Source of the DNA: Vibrio ziniensis
GTDB lineage: Bacteria > Pseudomonadota > Gammaproteobacteria > Enterobacterales > Vibrionaceae
NCBI RefSeq assembly: GCF_011064285.1
Contig: NZ_CP049331.1
Span: forward strand, 496,001 to 560,000
Direction: 5' to 3'
Length of the DNA stretch: 64,000 nt
Below the pieces are notes generated by a model. It worked only from the letters and a program-made list of their open reading frames with translations, did no database searches and was not told the DNA's origin. The position numbers were made by a program, and so were the translations under genes. Shown here one piece after another: positions 9,531-20,142 of this stretch (its first letter is position 1; each line of letters begins with the position of its first letter).

Positions 9531-10757
9531 TTACCCCAACACACTCATTAAGTTAAAGATTGGCAAATACATTGCTATAACTAATCCACCAACCACCACA
9601 CCTAGAAACAAAATGAGCAGTGGTTCGAGAATTTTACCCAGATTATCGACGGTATTGTCGACTTCAAGCTCGTAAATTGAAGCAATTTTATTCAACATCT
9701 CATCGAGTTTTCCAGATTCTTCGCCAATCATCACCATCTGCAGAACCATTTCGGGAAAGGCTTCCGTGTTTCGCATTGCGATATGCATGGGCATTCCTGA
9801 TGCGATGTCGTTCTGAACCTCATCTATAGCGTATTCAAAATATACAATACCAGCGGTTTTAGCGGTTGTTTTCAAACCGGAAAGAATCGGAATGCCAGAG
9901 CTGAAACTAGTGGCAAGAGTACGACTAAATTTGGCTATAGCGGCTTTGGTTAGTACTGCGCCAAGAACAGGACATTTCAGACCAAATCGGCTGGTTTTTA
10001 GCCGAAATGCTAATGATTTTTGTCTTACTGTGCGAAATACTATAAACGATAGAATCAGGATAAAAACGATGACTAGGCTATAAGTTTGAATTGCGTGCGA
10101 GAGTTTTAATACCTGTTGAGTGAACCATGGAAGTTCCGCCCCCAAATTACTGAACATAGACTCGAATTCTGGAATTACTAAAGTGAGCATCAGGTAAGAA
10201 ACGCCTAATGCAACTAATAGGACGGTTATAGGATAAATTAAAGCTTTAATGACTTTTGATTTTAACTCTTCACTTTTTTCTCGATAAGTTGCTAGACGAT
10301 CAAAAATACCAGCTAAATTGCCTACTTGCTCACCAGTTTTAACTAAATCAATGTACAGAGAATCAAAGTAAGTACTAGTGTTACGCAAGGTTTTTGAAAT
10401 AGGGGTACCACTTTCAACACCTTGCGATATTAGTGATAACACCAACTTCATTTCCACTTTACTGTGATGAGAAGCAATGATCTTTAACGCCTGCACTAAC
10501 GGAACTCCGGTGGTTAGCATTGTTGATAGCTGGCGGGTGAGTAGAGTAATGTCTTTAGCTCTTATCCTGTGAAACAGGCGAGTAAATACGGATATGCGGT
10601 ATTTTTTGGTTTTTCTAACTTGAATGTGTTGCTCAGAGAGTTTCTTGCGGACGTCGTTTTCTGTCATGGCTAGTATTCGCCCAGAGACTCTTTTTCCGTG
10701 GCAGTTTATGCCTTTCCAAACAAAGTTACTGAGTTGCGGAGTAGAGCGTTGCCTCAT
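9531..10757 (-). CDS. pilC: Type IV pilus inner-membrane platform protein PilC
   Basis: Polytopic platform protein of the type IV pilus machine, 408 residues. Two T2SF/GspF domains are present, with paired motifs [20 protein letters not shown] and [20 protein letters not shown]. Long hydrophobic segments lie near residues 180-200, 230-250 and at the C-terminus ([20 protein letters not shown]). It is encoded 20 bp downstream of pilB. It probably belongs to the competence/chitin-regulated pilus, judging from the pilABCD arrangement in Vibrio. Confidence 0.95.
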   Translation of the reverse strand: MRQRSTPQLSNFVWKGINCHGKRVSGRILAMTENDVRKKLSEQHIQVRKTKKYRISVFTRLFHRIRAKDITLLTRQLSTMLTTGVPLVQALKIIASHHSKVEMKLVLSLISQGVESGTPISKTLRNTSTYFDSLYIDLVKTGEQVGNLAGIFDRLATYREKSEELKSKVIKALIYPITVLLVALGVSYLMLTLVIPEFESMFSNLGAELPWFTQQVLKLSHAIQTYSLVIVFILILSFIVFRTVRQKSLAFRLKTSRFGLKCPVLGAVLTKAAIAKFSRTLATSFSSGIPILSGLKTTAKTAGIVYFEYAIDEVQNDIASGMPMHIAMRNTEAFPEMVLQMVMIGEESGKLDEMLNKIASIYELEVDNTVDNLGKILEPLLILFLGVVVGGLVIAMYLPIFNLMSVLG

Positions 10758-10777
10758 ATCAAAAGACTCTCAACTAT

Positions 10778-12466
10778 TTAGAAATACAGAACACGCTGTA
10801 ACTCAGTAAAACTCGTGATCCCTTGTGCTAACTTTTCAATCCCTGCTTCACGTAGCGTTATCATGCCATTGGCTTTTGCTATTGCCTCTATTTGTGAGGC
10901 ATTGGCGTGGCTCAATACAGCCTCAGCAAGTTCAGAATTAAATGACATGACTTCGTAAATGCCGATTCTACCCGAATAGCCAGCGGTACATTCGTTGCAT
11001 CCTAAGCGGTTCGCTTGGTAAATGACTTTGCTCTCTGGCAATTTAAACTGAGTTTGAAGACTAACTGGTGGGTTTATCATGATTTTGCAAAATGGGCACA
11101 ATCTACGAGCTAAACGTTGTGCAATTATCAGGCTTAATGAGGTGGCTAGGTTTACCGGGTTAACTCCCATATTGGCTAAACGAATCACTGTCTCTGCTGC
11201 TGAGTTTGTGTGAAGAGTTGATAGTACAAGATGCCCTGTTTGAGCTGCTTTAATTGCAATTTCGGCAGTTTCTAAATCTCTAATTTCGCCAACCATCACG
11301 ACATCTGGATCTTGTCGTAAGAAAGAGCGCAGAGCATCAGAAAAACCAAAACCAATCTTAGGCTGAACTTGAACCTGATTAATACCAGAGAGGTTTATTT
11401 CAACCGGATCTTCTGCGGTTGATATATTTATTTCAGAAGTATTGATCATTTGTAGACCAGCATACAGTGATACGGTTTTACCGCTTCCTGTAGGCCCTGT
11501 CATTAGAATCATGCCTTGTGGTTTTTTTAGCGCATCTAAGTATTGCTGCTTTTGTAACGAGTTATAGCCTAGCTTATCAATGTCGAGGTTGCTCGCACTG
11601 CTATCAAGCAGGCGTAACACGATTTTTTCTCCCCATAATGTTGGTAGTGATGACACTCTGATATCAACAGCAGTACTCTGATTTAAGTGAAGCTTAATTC
11701 TTCCGTCTTGAGGTAACCGACGTTCGGCAATATCGAGTTTAGCCAGTACTTTTATTCGAGCCGCCAATCTTCTACCTAGATGGTTAGCTGGTCTATGTGT
11801 TTCGACTAAAATACCGTCACAGCGAAGTCGTATGCGGTAAAGGTTTTCGTAGGGTTCAAAGTGAATGTCAGATGCGCCTTTTCGAACTGCATCAAGTAAT
11901 ACCTGATTGATAAATCGACTAACTGGTGACTCATCCTGACTGAGATCTTCAATGGACTGTAGTTCATCGTCGGAGAGCTGAACCAGATTGGCTAGTTCAT
12001 CTTGGCTTATTTCTTTTGCCTGTTCATATTTGTTGCTAAGAGATTTGCCATAAAGCCGACGAATGGCTGCTTGTAATGATTTATGATCAGCCAAAACAAG
12101 GTCAATATTTAAGCCAGTATTAAAACGAAACTCTTGTTCCACATTTGGATATGTTGGGTCTGATACAGCAATGGTTAATTGATTTTTATCTAATTTTATT
12201 GGTATTGCATTAAATTGAACAATTAACTCTCTCAATCCCAAGCGTTGGCAAAGGTCAGAATGATCATTGTCGTTTAACTGAGCGATAGGCAGACCAAGTT
12301 GTTTGCTCAAATAATCCGTAAGATCCGCTGACTGAATAATACCTAGTTGAATCAATGTTTCCGGAACACTATCTCCAGACACTTTGATGTGATTAACCAC
12401 TGCAACTTCTTGATCTGAATGGAGTAAGCCAGCTTGGCGCAATAAAGCAATTAGATTGGTTATCAT
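10778..12466 (-). CDS. pilB: Type IV pilus extension ATPase PilB
   Basis: Hexameric cytoplasmic ATPase that drives pilus extension; 562 residues. An N-terminal MshEN/GspE-N domain precedes the ATPase core. The core has Walker A GPTGSGKT, the Asp box region TAEDPVE, and the Walker B/His-box stretch DPDVVMVGEIRD...TGHLVLSTLHTN. A tetracysteine zinc motif (CPFCK...CNECTAGY) follows, as in GspE/PilB. The ATG overlaps the pilA TGA (ATGA), indicating translational coupling. Confidence 0.95.
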   Translation of the reverse strand: MITNLIALLRQAGLLHSDQEVAVVNHIKVSGDSVPETLIQLGIIQSADLTDYLSKQLGLPIAQLNDNDHSDLCQRLGLRELIVQFNAIPIKLDKNQLTIAVSDPTYPNVEQEFRFNTGLNIDLVLADHKSLQAAIRRLYGKSLSNKYEQAKEISQDELANLVQLSDDELQSIEDLSQDESPVSRFINQVLLDAVRKGASDIHFEPYENLYRIRLRCDGILVETHRPANHLGRRLAARIKVLAKLDIAERRLPQDGRIKLHLNQSTAVDIRVSSLPTLWGEKIVLRLLDSSASNLDIDKLGYNSLQKQQYLDALKKPQGMILMTGPTGSGKTVSLYAGLQMINTSEINISTAEDPVEINLSGINQVQVQPKIGFGFSDALRSFLRQDPDVVMVGEIRDLETAEIAIKAAQTGHLVLSTLHTNSAAETVIRLANMGVNPVNLATSLSLIIAQRLARRLCPFCKIMINPPVSLQTQFKLPESKVIYQANRLGCNECTAGYSGRIGIYEVMSFNSELAEAVLSHANASQIEAIAKANGMITLREAGIEKLAQGITSFTELQRVLYF

Positions 12467-12906
12467 TGTTGGCTTATCTGCTGGGATTGTTGACTTTCAC
12501 AGCCTTTCAGCTTCTGTTCTGTGTTATGAGTACATCTCCAACCAGTAGAGGACCGAGTAAAGGTAATTGTTTTGTTTTTAAGATAAGCATCAGAATTGAT
12601 AACAAAGCGGATATCGCCATTTTCTCTATTAATATTTTCTAAGTGAAGTTCACCCATATCACGGATCTGTTCCGGGCTAGCTATGGTGCTTAATTGAGAG
12701 GGAAAACTACCGGTTTCTAATATCTCCAAATCAATGTTGGTTTGCAAAGACCTCAGCAAGCTCATCACGGCGTTAGCTTCGGCTTTTAAAAGGTAATTTT
12801 TGTATACGGGAACGGCTATAGAGCTAAGTATGCCAATGATACTGACCACTATCATCAGCTCAATCAGAGTAAAACCTTGTAGACATTTAGGTCGCTTTGA
12901 ATCCAT
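12463..12906 (-). CDS. pilA: Type IV pilin PilA
   Basis: Major pilin subunit, 147 residues as a precursor. The class III leader MDSKRPKCLQG ends in glycine, and cleavage before FTLIELMIVV gives a mature pilin with glutamate at position 5. Two C-terminal cysteines (in WRCT and KGCES) probably form the D-loop disulfide. The ATG at 12906 is preferred over the GTG one codon upstream because GGAG sits seven bases before it. It is first in the pilABCD-coaE-zapD-yacG run. Confidence 0.92.
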   Translation of the reverse strand: MDSKRPKCLQGFTLIELMIVVSIIGILSSIAVPVYKNYLLKAEANAVMSLLRSLQTNIDLEILETGSFPSQLSTIASPEQIRDMGELHLENINRENGDIRFVINSDAYLKNKTITFTRSSTGWRCTHNTEQKLKGCESQQSQQISQQ

Positions 12907-13084
12907 CACCTTTCTCCAATCGGTGGGTACTCTAAATGGAGATTATGCTTTACGTGAAATATTGAAAATAACAGGTGTGTAGCTACGCGAGTGATTAAAT
13001 TGTTTTTCTGTGTGGCTTTCACATAGCGAACAAAAGTTTTCGTATGGCTTCACATTCGTTGGGAGATATCTATTGAGAAGGTAC

Positions 13085-13108
13085 TGAAAAACCCGCCGAA
13101 GCGGGTTT
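13085..13108 (-). terminator. Intrinsic terminator of nadC
   Basis: On the minus strand, AAACCCGC-TTCG-GCGGGTTT is followed by TTCAG, 27 bases after the nadC stop. The stem is perfect with a UUCG-type tetraloop. Confidence 0.85.
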
Positions 13109-13134
13109 GAAGAATAAAACGAGTGTTACGATGC

Positions 13135-14040
<906 letters not shown>

Positions 14041-14156
14041 TTAACAGAGGCCACGAATGATACGCTGACTCGAATTTAAATTCAGCCCTTAATCTCGCAT
14101 TTCGTCGTGAGACAGTTAAAATCAGAAACTCTGAACGAATAAACAAAGGTTTCTTT

Positions 14157-14699
14157 ATGATTGATAACCAAGGTTGGTATCACAATGCGCGTAAAGTGCC
14201 GTCACCGTATTTTGACGAGCGAAGCGATGTTAAAGATATCTCTTTGCTGGTGGTGCATAACATTAGCCTGCCTCCGGGGGAATTTGGTGGAAATTATATT
14301 GAGCAGTTTTTTACCGGTAAACTGAATCCAGATGAGCATCCGTTTTTTAAAGTGATTCATAGAATGGGCGTATCTGCGCACTGTTTGATTCGGCGTGATG
14401 GTGAAGTGGTGCAGTTTGTACCGTTTACAGCCAGAGCTTGGCACGCAGGGGTGTCTTCTTTTGCTGGTAGAGAACGTTGCAATGATTATTCGATAGGTGT
14501 TGAGCTGGAAGGTTCGGATTTTGTTGCTTATACCGAGGCTCAATATCAGTCATTGGCCAAACTCAGCCAAGATTTAATGACCGTTTATCCGCAAATTACA
14601 GTGTCAAGAATTACGGGACACCAATATATTGCTCCGATGCGTAAAACCGACCCCGGTCTGGTCTTCGACTGGCAGAAATATCGGGGGTTGTTAGAATAA
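14157..14699 (+). CDS. ampD: 1,6-anhydro-N-acetylmuramyl-L-alanine amidase
   Basis: Cytoplasmic zinc amidase that removes the peptide from anhydro-muropeptides during cell-wall recycling; its loss typically induces chromosomal AmpC-type beta-lactamases where present. The protein has 180 residues. The amidase_2 zinc ligands are visible as H34 (VVHNIS), H155 (GHQYIAP) and D165 (DPGLVFDW). There is no signal peptide, which separates it from the periplasmic AmiD. It is divergent from nadC across a 134-bp gap. Confidence 0.95.
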   Translation: MIDNQGWYHNARKVPSPYFDERSDVKDISLLVVHNISLPPGEFGGNYIEQFFTGKLNPDEHPFFKVIHRMGVSAHCLIRRDGEVVQFVPFTARAWHAGVSSFAGRERCNDYSIGVELEGSDFVAYTEAQYQSLAKLSQDLMTVYPQITVSRITGHQYIAPMRKTDPGLVFDWQKYRGLLE

Positions 14700-14709
14700 A
14701 CTTTTACTC

Positions 14710-14731
14710 CTCCCCCTCATCTGAGGGGGAG
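14710..14731. terminator. Hairpin between convergent ampD and fldB
   Basis: CTCCCCCTC-atct-GAGGGGGAG forms a strong stem between the two convergent genes. Neither side has a clear T-run, so it may be a weak terminator or a transcript-end stabiliser. Confidence 0.5.
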
Positions 14732-14745
14732 AACTGCACAGCTGT

Positions 14746-15264
14746 TCAAAGTGACTCTTGGAACTCAATCAACACTTGTTCTACCCAAGTAGCAATGCGC
14801 TCATCGCTGAGTTCGTATTGAGAGTCTTCATCTAACGCTAAGCCAACAAAGTGAGAACCATCCTCCGTCAGAGCTTTAGATGCTTCAAACGTATAACCTT
14901 CATTAGGCCAGTAACCGATAATGTTAGCTCCCGTCTTCTTGATCTCGTCGTGGAGCAGCCCCATCGCATCCAGATACCATTCGCCATAGCCTTCTTGATC
15001 GCCTAAGCCGAACAATGCGACGGACTTGCCGTTTAGCGGTACGCCATCTATTTGATCCCATAATTCGTTCCAGTCCTCTTGGATCTCTCCAAAGTCCCAC
15101 GTCGAGATGCCTAATATTAGCAGATCATAGTCACTCATTGAGCTGAGTGGCGTTTCTTTTACATTATGAATGTCGAGTAGATCATCACCAATAATAGCGC
15201 GCATTTTCTCGGCAGCCATTTCGGTATAACAGGTAGTTGAGCCGTAAAATAGACCAATTTTCAT
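14746..15264 (-). CDS. fldB: Flavodoxin 2
   Basis: FMN-binding electron carrier, 172 residues. The FMN phosphate loop is [12 protein letters not shown] at residues 9-20. The flavin-stacking loops [16 protein letters not shown] and [18 protein letters not shown] closely match the FldB subfamily rather than FldA. It is divergent from xerD, as in E. coli, where fldB and xerD are neighbours. Its specific electron partner is not evident. Confidence 0.93.
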   Translation of the reverse strand: MKIGLFYGSTTCYTEMAAEKMRAIIGDDLLDIHNVKETPLSSMSDYDLLILGISTWDFGEIQEDWNELWDQIDGVPLNGKSVALFGLGDQEGYGEWYLDAMGLLHDEIKKTGANIIGYWPNEGYTFEASKALTEDGSHFVGLALDEDSQYELSDERIATWVEQVLIEFQESL

Positions 15265-15444
15265 AGGTTATTGCGTTCTTTGTTGCTCTGGAATGGTGGA
15301 TTCTAAACATAAAATGACGAAGAGTGCAGCGAATATCCTGAGCGAACCCGATTTTTATGGTATATCCATGCGATATCTCGTAGCCTAAATGGTAAATTGC
15401 CATATCGTGGTCATCTTGCATAACAATAAGAAAAAGAGGAAAAC

Positions 15445-16353
15445 GTGTCAGAATTATTTTTGCCTGACCAAGGAATAATGGAGCAGTTCTTAGATACTCT
15501 TTGGCTAGAAAGAGGTTTGTCTGAAAATACGGTAGTTTCATATCGTAATGATTTAACAAAACTTTTAGGCTGGATGAATAAGAACAACTACCACCTGAAC
15601 TACATCAGCTTATCTGGTCTGCAAGAATACCAAACATGGTTAATTGACCAAGATTACAAGCAGACATCGCGTGCACGAATGCTTTCTGCAATACGCCGTT
15701 TGTTTCAATATCTGCATCGTGAAAAAGTGCGGAGTGATGATCCAACAGCTTTAATGGTCAGCCCGAAATTACCCAAACGTTTGCCGAAAGATTTAACGGA
15801 AGAGCAGGTCGAAGATCTGCTTAATGCTCAGGATTTGAACGATCCTGTAGAGTTGCGTGATAAAGCGATGCTTGAACTTCTATATGCAACTGGGTTGCGT
15901 GTGACGGAATTGGTGTCTTTGACTACAGAGAATATCAGCTTGCGCCAAGGAGTTGTGCGCGTCATCGGTAAAGGTGGCAAGGAGCGATTAGTTCCTATGG
16001 GAGAAAACGCGATTGAATGGATTGAAACTTTTTTCCATCAAGGTCGGTCTGAACTATTGGGACAGCAAACATCGGATGTGGTTTTCCCAAGTAAACGAGC
16101 ACAGCAAATGACCAGACAAACCTTCTGGCACAGAATTAAACATTATGCAGTGATTGCTGGCATTGACGTCGAGAAACTTTCTCCGCATGTTTTACGTCAT
16201 GCTTTTGCGACCCATTTGTTAAACCATGGAGCAGATTTGCGTGTGGTACAGATGCTTTTGGGGCATAGTGACTTATCAACCACCCAAATTTATACTCATG
16301 TTGCCACTGAGCGACTTAAACAAATACATAATGAGCACCATCCGAGGGCTTAA
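15445..16353 (+). CDS. xerD: Site-specific tyrosine recombinase XerD
   Basis: Resolves chromosome dimers at dif together with XerC. The protein has 302 residues. The N-terminal SAM-like core-binding domain spans about residues 8-95. The catalytic set is R152 (ATGLRVTEL), the lysine of GKGGKE, H248 and R251 (HVLRHAFATH), the histidine of LLGHSD and the nucleophile Y283 (IYTHV), each four residues on from E. coli XerD. It starts with GTG at 15445 behind AGAGGA. dsbC follows 11 bases after its stop. Confidence 0.96.
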   Translation: MSELFLPDQGIMEQFLDTLWLERGLSENTVVSYRNDLTKLLGWMNKNNYHLNYISLSGLQEYQTWLIDQDYKQTSRARMLSAIRRLFQYLHREKVRSDDPTALMVSPKLPKRLPKDLTEEQVEDLLNAQDLNDPVELRDKAMLELLYATGLRVTELVSLTTENISLRQGVVRVIGKGGKERLVPMGENAIEWIETFFHQGRSELLGQQTSDVVFPSKRAQQMTRQTFWHRIKHYAVIAGIDVEKLSPHVLRHAFATHLLNHGADLRVVQMLLGHSDLSTTQIYTHVATERLKQIHNEHHPRA

Positions 16354-16364
16354 AGGTGATTTTA

Positions 16365-17120
16365 ATGAGCGTATTCCGCCGATTGACTCTACTTCTTGTA
16401 CCGTTTTTAGCTTTAGCCAGTTTTTCAGCTAGTTCTTCTGCTGCAACTGATATCGACAAAGATGTTTTCATAAACAAATTTGAGAAGCTGGGTATGCCTG
16501 TGATTGATGTCGTGCCTTCGTCGATTGATGGATTGGTTGAAGTGAAAACCGAAGGCGGTGTGTTATTTGCCTCTCCTGATGCACAATACCTGATAGCAGG
16601 TACTTTATATGAGCTGTCTGAAGATGGTTCGTATGTGGATGTGATGGCCAAGCGTCAAGCGCCAATCAATGCTGAGAAAATCGCACAATTCAGAGACAGC
16701 ATGATTGAGTATAAAGCAGAAAACGAAAAATATGCCGTGACAGTCTTTACTGATATCACATGTGGCTACTGTGTTCGATTACATCAAGAAATGAAAGAAT
16801 ACAATAAGCGAGGCATTACTGTTCGTTATCTGGCCTTTCCTCGTCAGGGAGCTAGCGGTCAAGTGGCGGACAGTATGGCACAAATCTGGTGCTCTGAAGA
16901 TCCGGCTGCAGCGATGCATAACGCAAAAGTGACTCGCACTATGGCTGAAGTGGCTAAAGGTAAAAATTTAGCGCAATGCAAACAAACCATTACAGACCAT
17001 TATCAACTTGGTCGTCAACTGGGTATCAGTGGTACACCAGCAATTTTCTTACCGTCAGGCGATATGGTCGGTGGATATCTTCCACCAGCACAACTTGAAC
17101 AACGCCTTCAGCAGCAGTAA
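16365..17120 (+). CDS. dsbC: Periplasmic protein-disulfide isomerase DsbC
   Basis: Dimeric thioredoxin-fold isomerase that repairs wrong disulfides in the periplasm. The protein has 251 residues with a signal peptide (hydrophobic LTLLLVPFLALASFSAS, likely cut after the SSA region). The active site is CGYC at C133-C136. A later cysteine pair (WCSEDP and AQCKQT) matches the structural disulfide. The ATG at 16365 is preferred over GTG at 16356 because AAGGTG lies upstream of it. It lies in the xerD-dsbC-recJ run. Confidence 0.95.
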   Translation: MSVFRRLTLLLVPFLALASFSASSSAATDIDKDVFINKFEKLGMPVIDVVPSSIDGLVEVKTEGGVLFASPDAQYLIAGTLYELSEDGSYVDVMAKRQAPINAEKIAQFRDSMIEYKAENEKYAVTVFTDITCGYCVRLHQEMKEYNKRGITVRYLAFPRQGASGQVADSMAQIWCSEDPAAAMHNAKVTRTMAEVAKGKNLAQCKQTITDHYQLGRQLGISGTPAIFLPSGDMVGGYLPPAQLEQRLQQQ

Positions 17121-17129
17121 TTGATGAAC

Positions 17130-17159
17130 GTACAGACTTGGGGAACCTCAAGTCTGTAC
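17130..17159. repeat. Perfect inverted repeat between dsbC and recJ
   Basis: GTACAGACTTG at 17130-17140 is exactly complementary to CAAGTCTGTAC at 17149-17159, with an eight-base loop. No T-run follows. It lies 24 bases before the recJ ATG. Confidence 0.8.
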
Positions 17160-17183
17160 ATAGATGCATGACAGAAAACAGCT

Positions 17184-18923
17184 ATGATCGAAATTCAACG
17201 CAGACCAGAACCTGATTTATCTCTTCTTCCCGATTCTATTCCACCAATTTTAAAACGTGTGTATATAAACCGTGGTGTCACCGATTTAGAGCAGTTGAAC
17301 AAAGCAGCTAAAGCACTGCATTCCTACCAAAAACTGCATGGTATAGAACAGGCGGTTGAACTGCTATTTCAAGCTATTCATGAGCAAAAGCGCATTATTA
17401 TCGTCGGTGATTTTGATGCAGATGGAGCAACCAGTTCTGCGCTCTCGGTGTTGGCTCTACGTATGCTTGGCAGCCGTAATGTAGATTATCTGGTACCAAA
17501 CCGTTTTGAAGATGGGTATGGATTAAGTCCTGAAGTGGTTGATCAGGCGATAAGCTTAGGCGCTGAGATGATCATGACGGTGGATAACGGCGTCTCCTCG
17601 ATTGAAGGGGTACGCTATGCAAAGCAGAAAGGCTTGCAGGTATTGGTAACAGACCACCATTTGCCTGGAAATGAGCTGCCAGAAGTGGATGCGATGGTAA
17701 ACCCCAACCTTGAGCAATGCGCCTTTCCATCAAAATCATTGGCTGGCGTAGGTGTCGCTTTTTATCTGATGATGGCGCTTTGTGTTCACATGCGTAAAGT
17801 GGGTTATTTCACCGAGCAAGACATGCAAGAGCCTAAATTGATGGAACTGATCGATTTGGTTGCATTGGGTACTGTTGCTGACGTGGTCGCGTTGGATGAA
17901 AACAACCGTATTCTTGTGCACCAAGGTTTGCAGAGAATTCGCGCTGGTTTAGCCAGACCGGGGATTCAGGCATTAATTGAAGTCGCTAAGCGTGATGCGA
18001 GCAAATTGGTGGCATCTGACTTTGGTTTTGCTCTTGGACCTCGTATTAATGCTGCCGGTCGTTTGGATGATATGTCTTTTGGTGTAGAGCTTCTGTTGTG
18101 TAACAACATTCATGCCGCTCGTCGTATGGCGAGTGAATTAGATGGTTTAAACCAAACGCGCAAAGATATCGAAGAAGGGATGAAGCAAGAGGCGATGGCT
18201 TTTTGTGAGCGTCTAGAGTTTGGCAAAGATAGTGAGCTGCCGTATGGCTTAGTGCTGTTCCAGAGAGATTGGCACCAAGGTGTTATCGGTATTCTCGCTT
18301 CCCGTGTTAAAGAACAATATCACCGTCCTGTGATCGCTTTTGCCGATGGTGGTGATGGTCTGATTAAAGGCTCTTGTCGCTCTGTTGCCGGGCTGCACAT
18401 GCGTGATGCGCTGGATAAAATTGATACTCAAAATCCTGGCATTATTAAGAAATTTGGTGGTCATGCGATGGCTGCTGGTTTGACGATCGCTGAGAAAGAC
18501 TATGAGCGTTTTTGTAAACTGTTTGACGAAGTGGTTCGTCAGGATCTTGATGACGCCATGCTAAAAGGTGTAATTCTGACCGATGGTGAACTCAAACCTG
18601 AAGAATTTTCTATGCATACCGCTGAAACATTACGAGCTGGTGGCCCATGGGGGCAAGCATTTCCAGAGCCGATTTTTGATGGCGAGTTTAAAGTGTTGCA
18701 TCAAAAATTGGTGGGTGAAAAACATCTTAAATTAATGTTGGAGCCACTCCACAAAGGTCACCCAACCAACATCATGATCGATGGTATTGCCTTCAATGTT
18801 GATTTGCGTCGTTGGCCTGATGCTTCAGTGAAAACAATACGATTAGCGTACAAGTTGGACATCAATGAGTTCCGTGGAAATCAGACTTTGCAACTAATGA
18901 TTGATCATCTAGATGCAAAATAA
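17184..18923 (+). CDS. recJ: Single-stranded-DNA-specific exonuclease RecJ
   Basis: 5'-to-3' single-strand DNA exonuclease for RecF-pathway recombination and mismatch/base-excision repair; 579 residues. DHH-family metal motifs are visible: VGDFDADGATSS with D76, D78 and D80, and TDHHLPG near residue 158. The DHHA1 domain contains GLIKGSCRSV and KFGGHAMAAGLT, and an OB-like C-terminal domain follows. The ribosome site is weak and a perfect hairpin lies just upstream. A terminator follows at 18997. Confidence 0.96.
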   Translation: MIEIQRRPEPDLSLLPDSIPPILKRVYINRGVTDLEQLNKAAKALHSYQKLHGIEQAVELLFQAIHEQKRIIIVGDFDADGATSSALSVLALRMLGSRNVDYLVPNRFEDGYGLSPEVVDQAISLGAEMIMTVDNGVSSIEGVRYAKQKGLQVLVTDHHLPGNELPEVDAMVNPNLEQCAFPSKSLAGVGVAFYLMMALCVHMRKVGYFTEQDMQEPKLMELIDLVALGTVADVVALDENNRILVHQGLQRIRAGLARPGIQALIEVAKRDASKLVASDFGFALGPRINAAGRLDDMSFGVELLLCNNIHAARRMASELDGLNQTRKDIEEGMKQEAMAFCERLEFGKDSELPYGLVLFQRDWHQGVIGILASRVKEQYHRPVIAFADGGDGLIKGSCRSVAGLHMRDALDKIDTQNPGIIKKFGGHAMAAGLTIAEKDYERFCKLFDEVVRQDLDDAMLKGVILTDGELKPEEFSMHTAETLRAGGPWGQAFPEPIFDGEFKVLHQKLVGEKHLKLMLEPLHKGHPTNIMIDGIAFNVDLRRWPDASVKTIRLAYKLDINEFRGNQTLQLMIDHLDAK

Positions 18924-18996
18924 ATTAATTATAAAAAAAGAAACAATGTTTTAATATTTTGATAAAGAAAAAATTGAAACGCATAATTGAGAGAAA

Positions 18997-19023
18997 GGGC
19001 GGCTTTATCTAAGCCGCTTTTTG
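18997..19023 (+). terminator. Intrinsic terminator after recJ
   Basis: GCGGCTT-tatct-AAGCCGC followed by TTTTTG, 75 bases after the recJ stop. Confidence 0.85.
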
Positions 19024-19128
19024 TTTGGTAAATATTTGTGATTCACATCCAGAAAATGACCTGAAGTATTCATGAAATCTATAAATAACAGGCTTAACTC
19101 ATAATTTACTCTCTGTATAAATAATGTA

Positions 19129-19145
19129 ATTGGTCTTACCATTGT
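19129..19145. promoter_or_regulatory. Upstream PdhR-type operator
   Basis: AATTGGTCTTACCATTG matches the known PdhR pattern TTGGTnnnACCA with one change in the flank. It lies 137 bases upstream of the second site (start to start), so binding at both could loop the promoter region. Confidence 0.65.
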
Positions 19146-19265
19146 TATTGCTATATTGACCTCTTCTTGTTAAAGAACTGTTTATACAAGATGCCTTTTA
19201 TGATTTAGGTCAATATTTAGCTAGACATTCGCGTTGGAGATATGTTAATTTCTTCGTCAATTTGA

Positions 19266-19282
19266 AATTGGTATTACCAATT
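19266..19282. promoter_or_regulatory. PdhR-type operator near pdhR
   Basis: AATTGGTATTACCAATT is a perfect dyad, apart from its centre, and matches the PdhR consensus AATTGGTnnnACCAATT. It lies 37 bases before the pdhR ATG. In E. coli, pyruvate releases PdhR and derepresses the operon; the same is inferred here. Confidence 0.85.
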
Positions 19283-19319
19283 ACCAACGAAAGCATAAAG
19301 AGTAGAAGAATAATAAATT

Positions 19320-20090
19320 ATGGCTTATCAAAGGATTCGTCAGCCGAAACTCTCCGATGTCATTGAACAAGAGTTGGAACGTCTGATTATTGAAGGAACT
19401 CTGTCCCCTGGACAGCAGCTGCCACCAGAACGCGAATTAGCAAAACAGTTTGATGTTTCTCGTCCCTCTGTTCGTGAAGCCATTCAACGTTTAGAAGCTA
19501 AACGCCTACTTAACCGTCGACAAGGCGGTGGTACGTTCGTCAGTGAGCACATTTGGAAAAGTTTCTCCGATCCTCTGCTAAATTTATTGTCAAATCATTC
19601 AGAAACTCAGCTGGACTTACTTGAAGCTCGCCATGCATTAGAAGGTATTTCAGCTTACTTTGCGGCTTTACGTGGTACAGCAGAAGATTTTGCTCGCATT
19701 CAATCAAGTATATTGAAAATTAGCGAAGCCCAAGAAAAGCATGATTTTGAAGCAGAAGCTTCTACAGTAATGGAATTTCTAATCGCCATCACTGAAGCCA
19801 CTCACAACGTAGTGATTCTGCATATTGTTCGAAGTCTTGCACCTTTGCTAGAGCAAAACATTTTACAGAATTTTAAATTACTCCGTCACCGCCCAGAAGC
19901 GGTTGAGAAAGTAAACAAGCACCGAGCTAACATCGTGGATGCGATTGTTTCTGGTAAGCCTGATATGGCGCGCGAGATGTCACATTCTCATTTAGCTTAT
20001 ATTGAAGAAACATTGTTGGAACTGACCAGAGAACAGTCTCGTCGTGAGCGTTCTTTACGTCGTATCCAACAGGGTAATGAGCCGCAATAA
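19320..20090 (+). CDS. pdhR: Pyruvate dehydrogenase complex repressor PdhR
   Basis: GntR/FadR-family transcription factor that responds to pyruvate, 256 residues. The N-terminal winged helix (about residues 8-75) has the family signature [20 protein letters not shown] and GGGTFVSEH. The FCD ligand-binding domain follows from about residue 95 ([13 protein letters not shown]). It sits directly upstream of aceE with operators in front, so autoregulation together with aceEF is expected from the family. Confidence 0.95.
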   Translation: MAYQRIRQPKLSDVIEQELERLIIEGTLSPGQQLPPERELAKQFDVSRPSVREAIQRLEAKRLLNRRQGGGTFVSEHIWKSFSDPLLNLLSNHSETQLDLLEARHALEGISAYFAALRGTAEDFARIQSSILKISEAQEKHDFEAEASTVMEFLIAITEATHNVVILHIVRSLAPLLEQNILQNFKLLRHRPEAVEKVNKHRANIVDAIVSGKPDMAREMSHSHLAYIEETLLELTREQSRRERSLRRIQQGNEPQ

Positions 20091-20142
20091 GCGGTTTATT
20101 GCGATTATAAATAGAATCCAACCAATAGAAGGATAGATCGCC

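Larger units (their letters stand above)
18924..19319. other. recJ-pdhR intergenic region (396 bp)
   Basis: Non-coding. It holds an A-rich stretch after recJ, the recJ terminator (18997-19023) and two PdhR-type operators (19129-19145, 19266-19282). A TTGACC box at 19156-19161 could be a -35 element, but no well-spaced -10 is clear. No small ORF or RNA gene was recognised. Confidence 0.7.
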
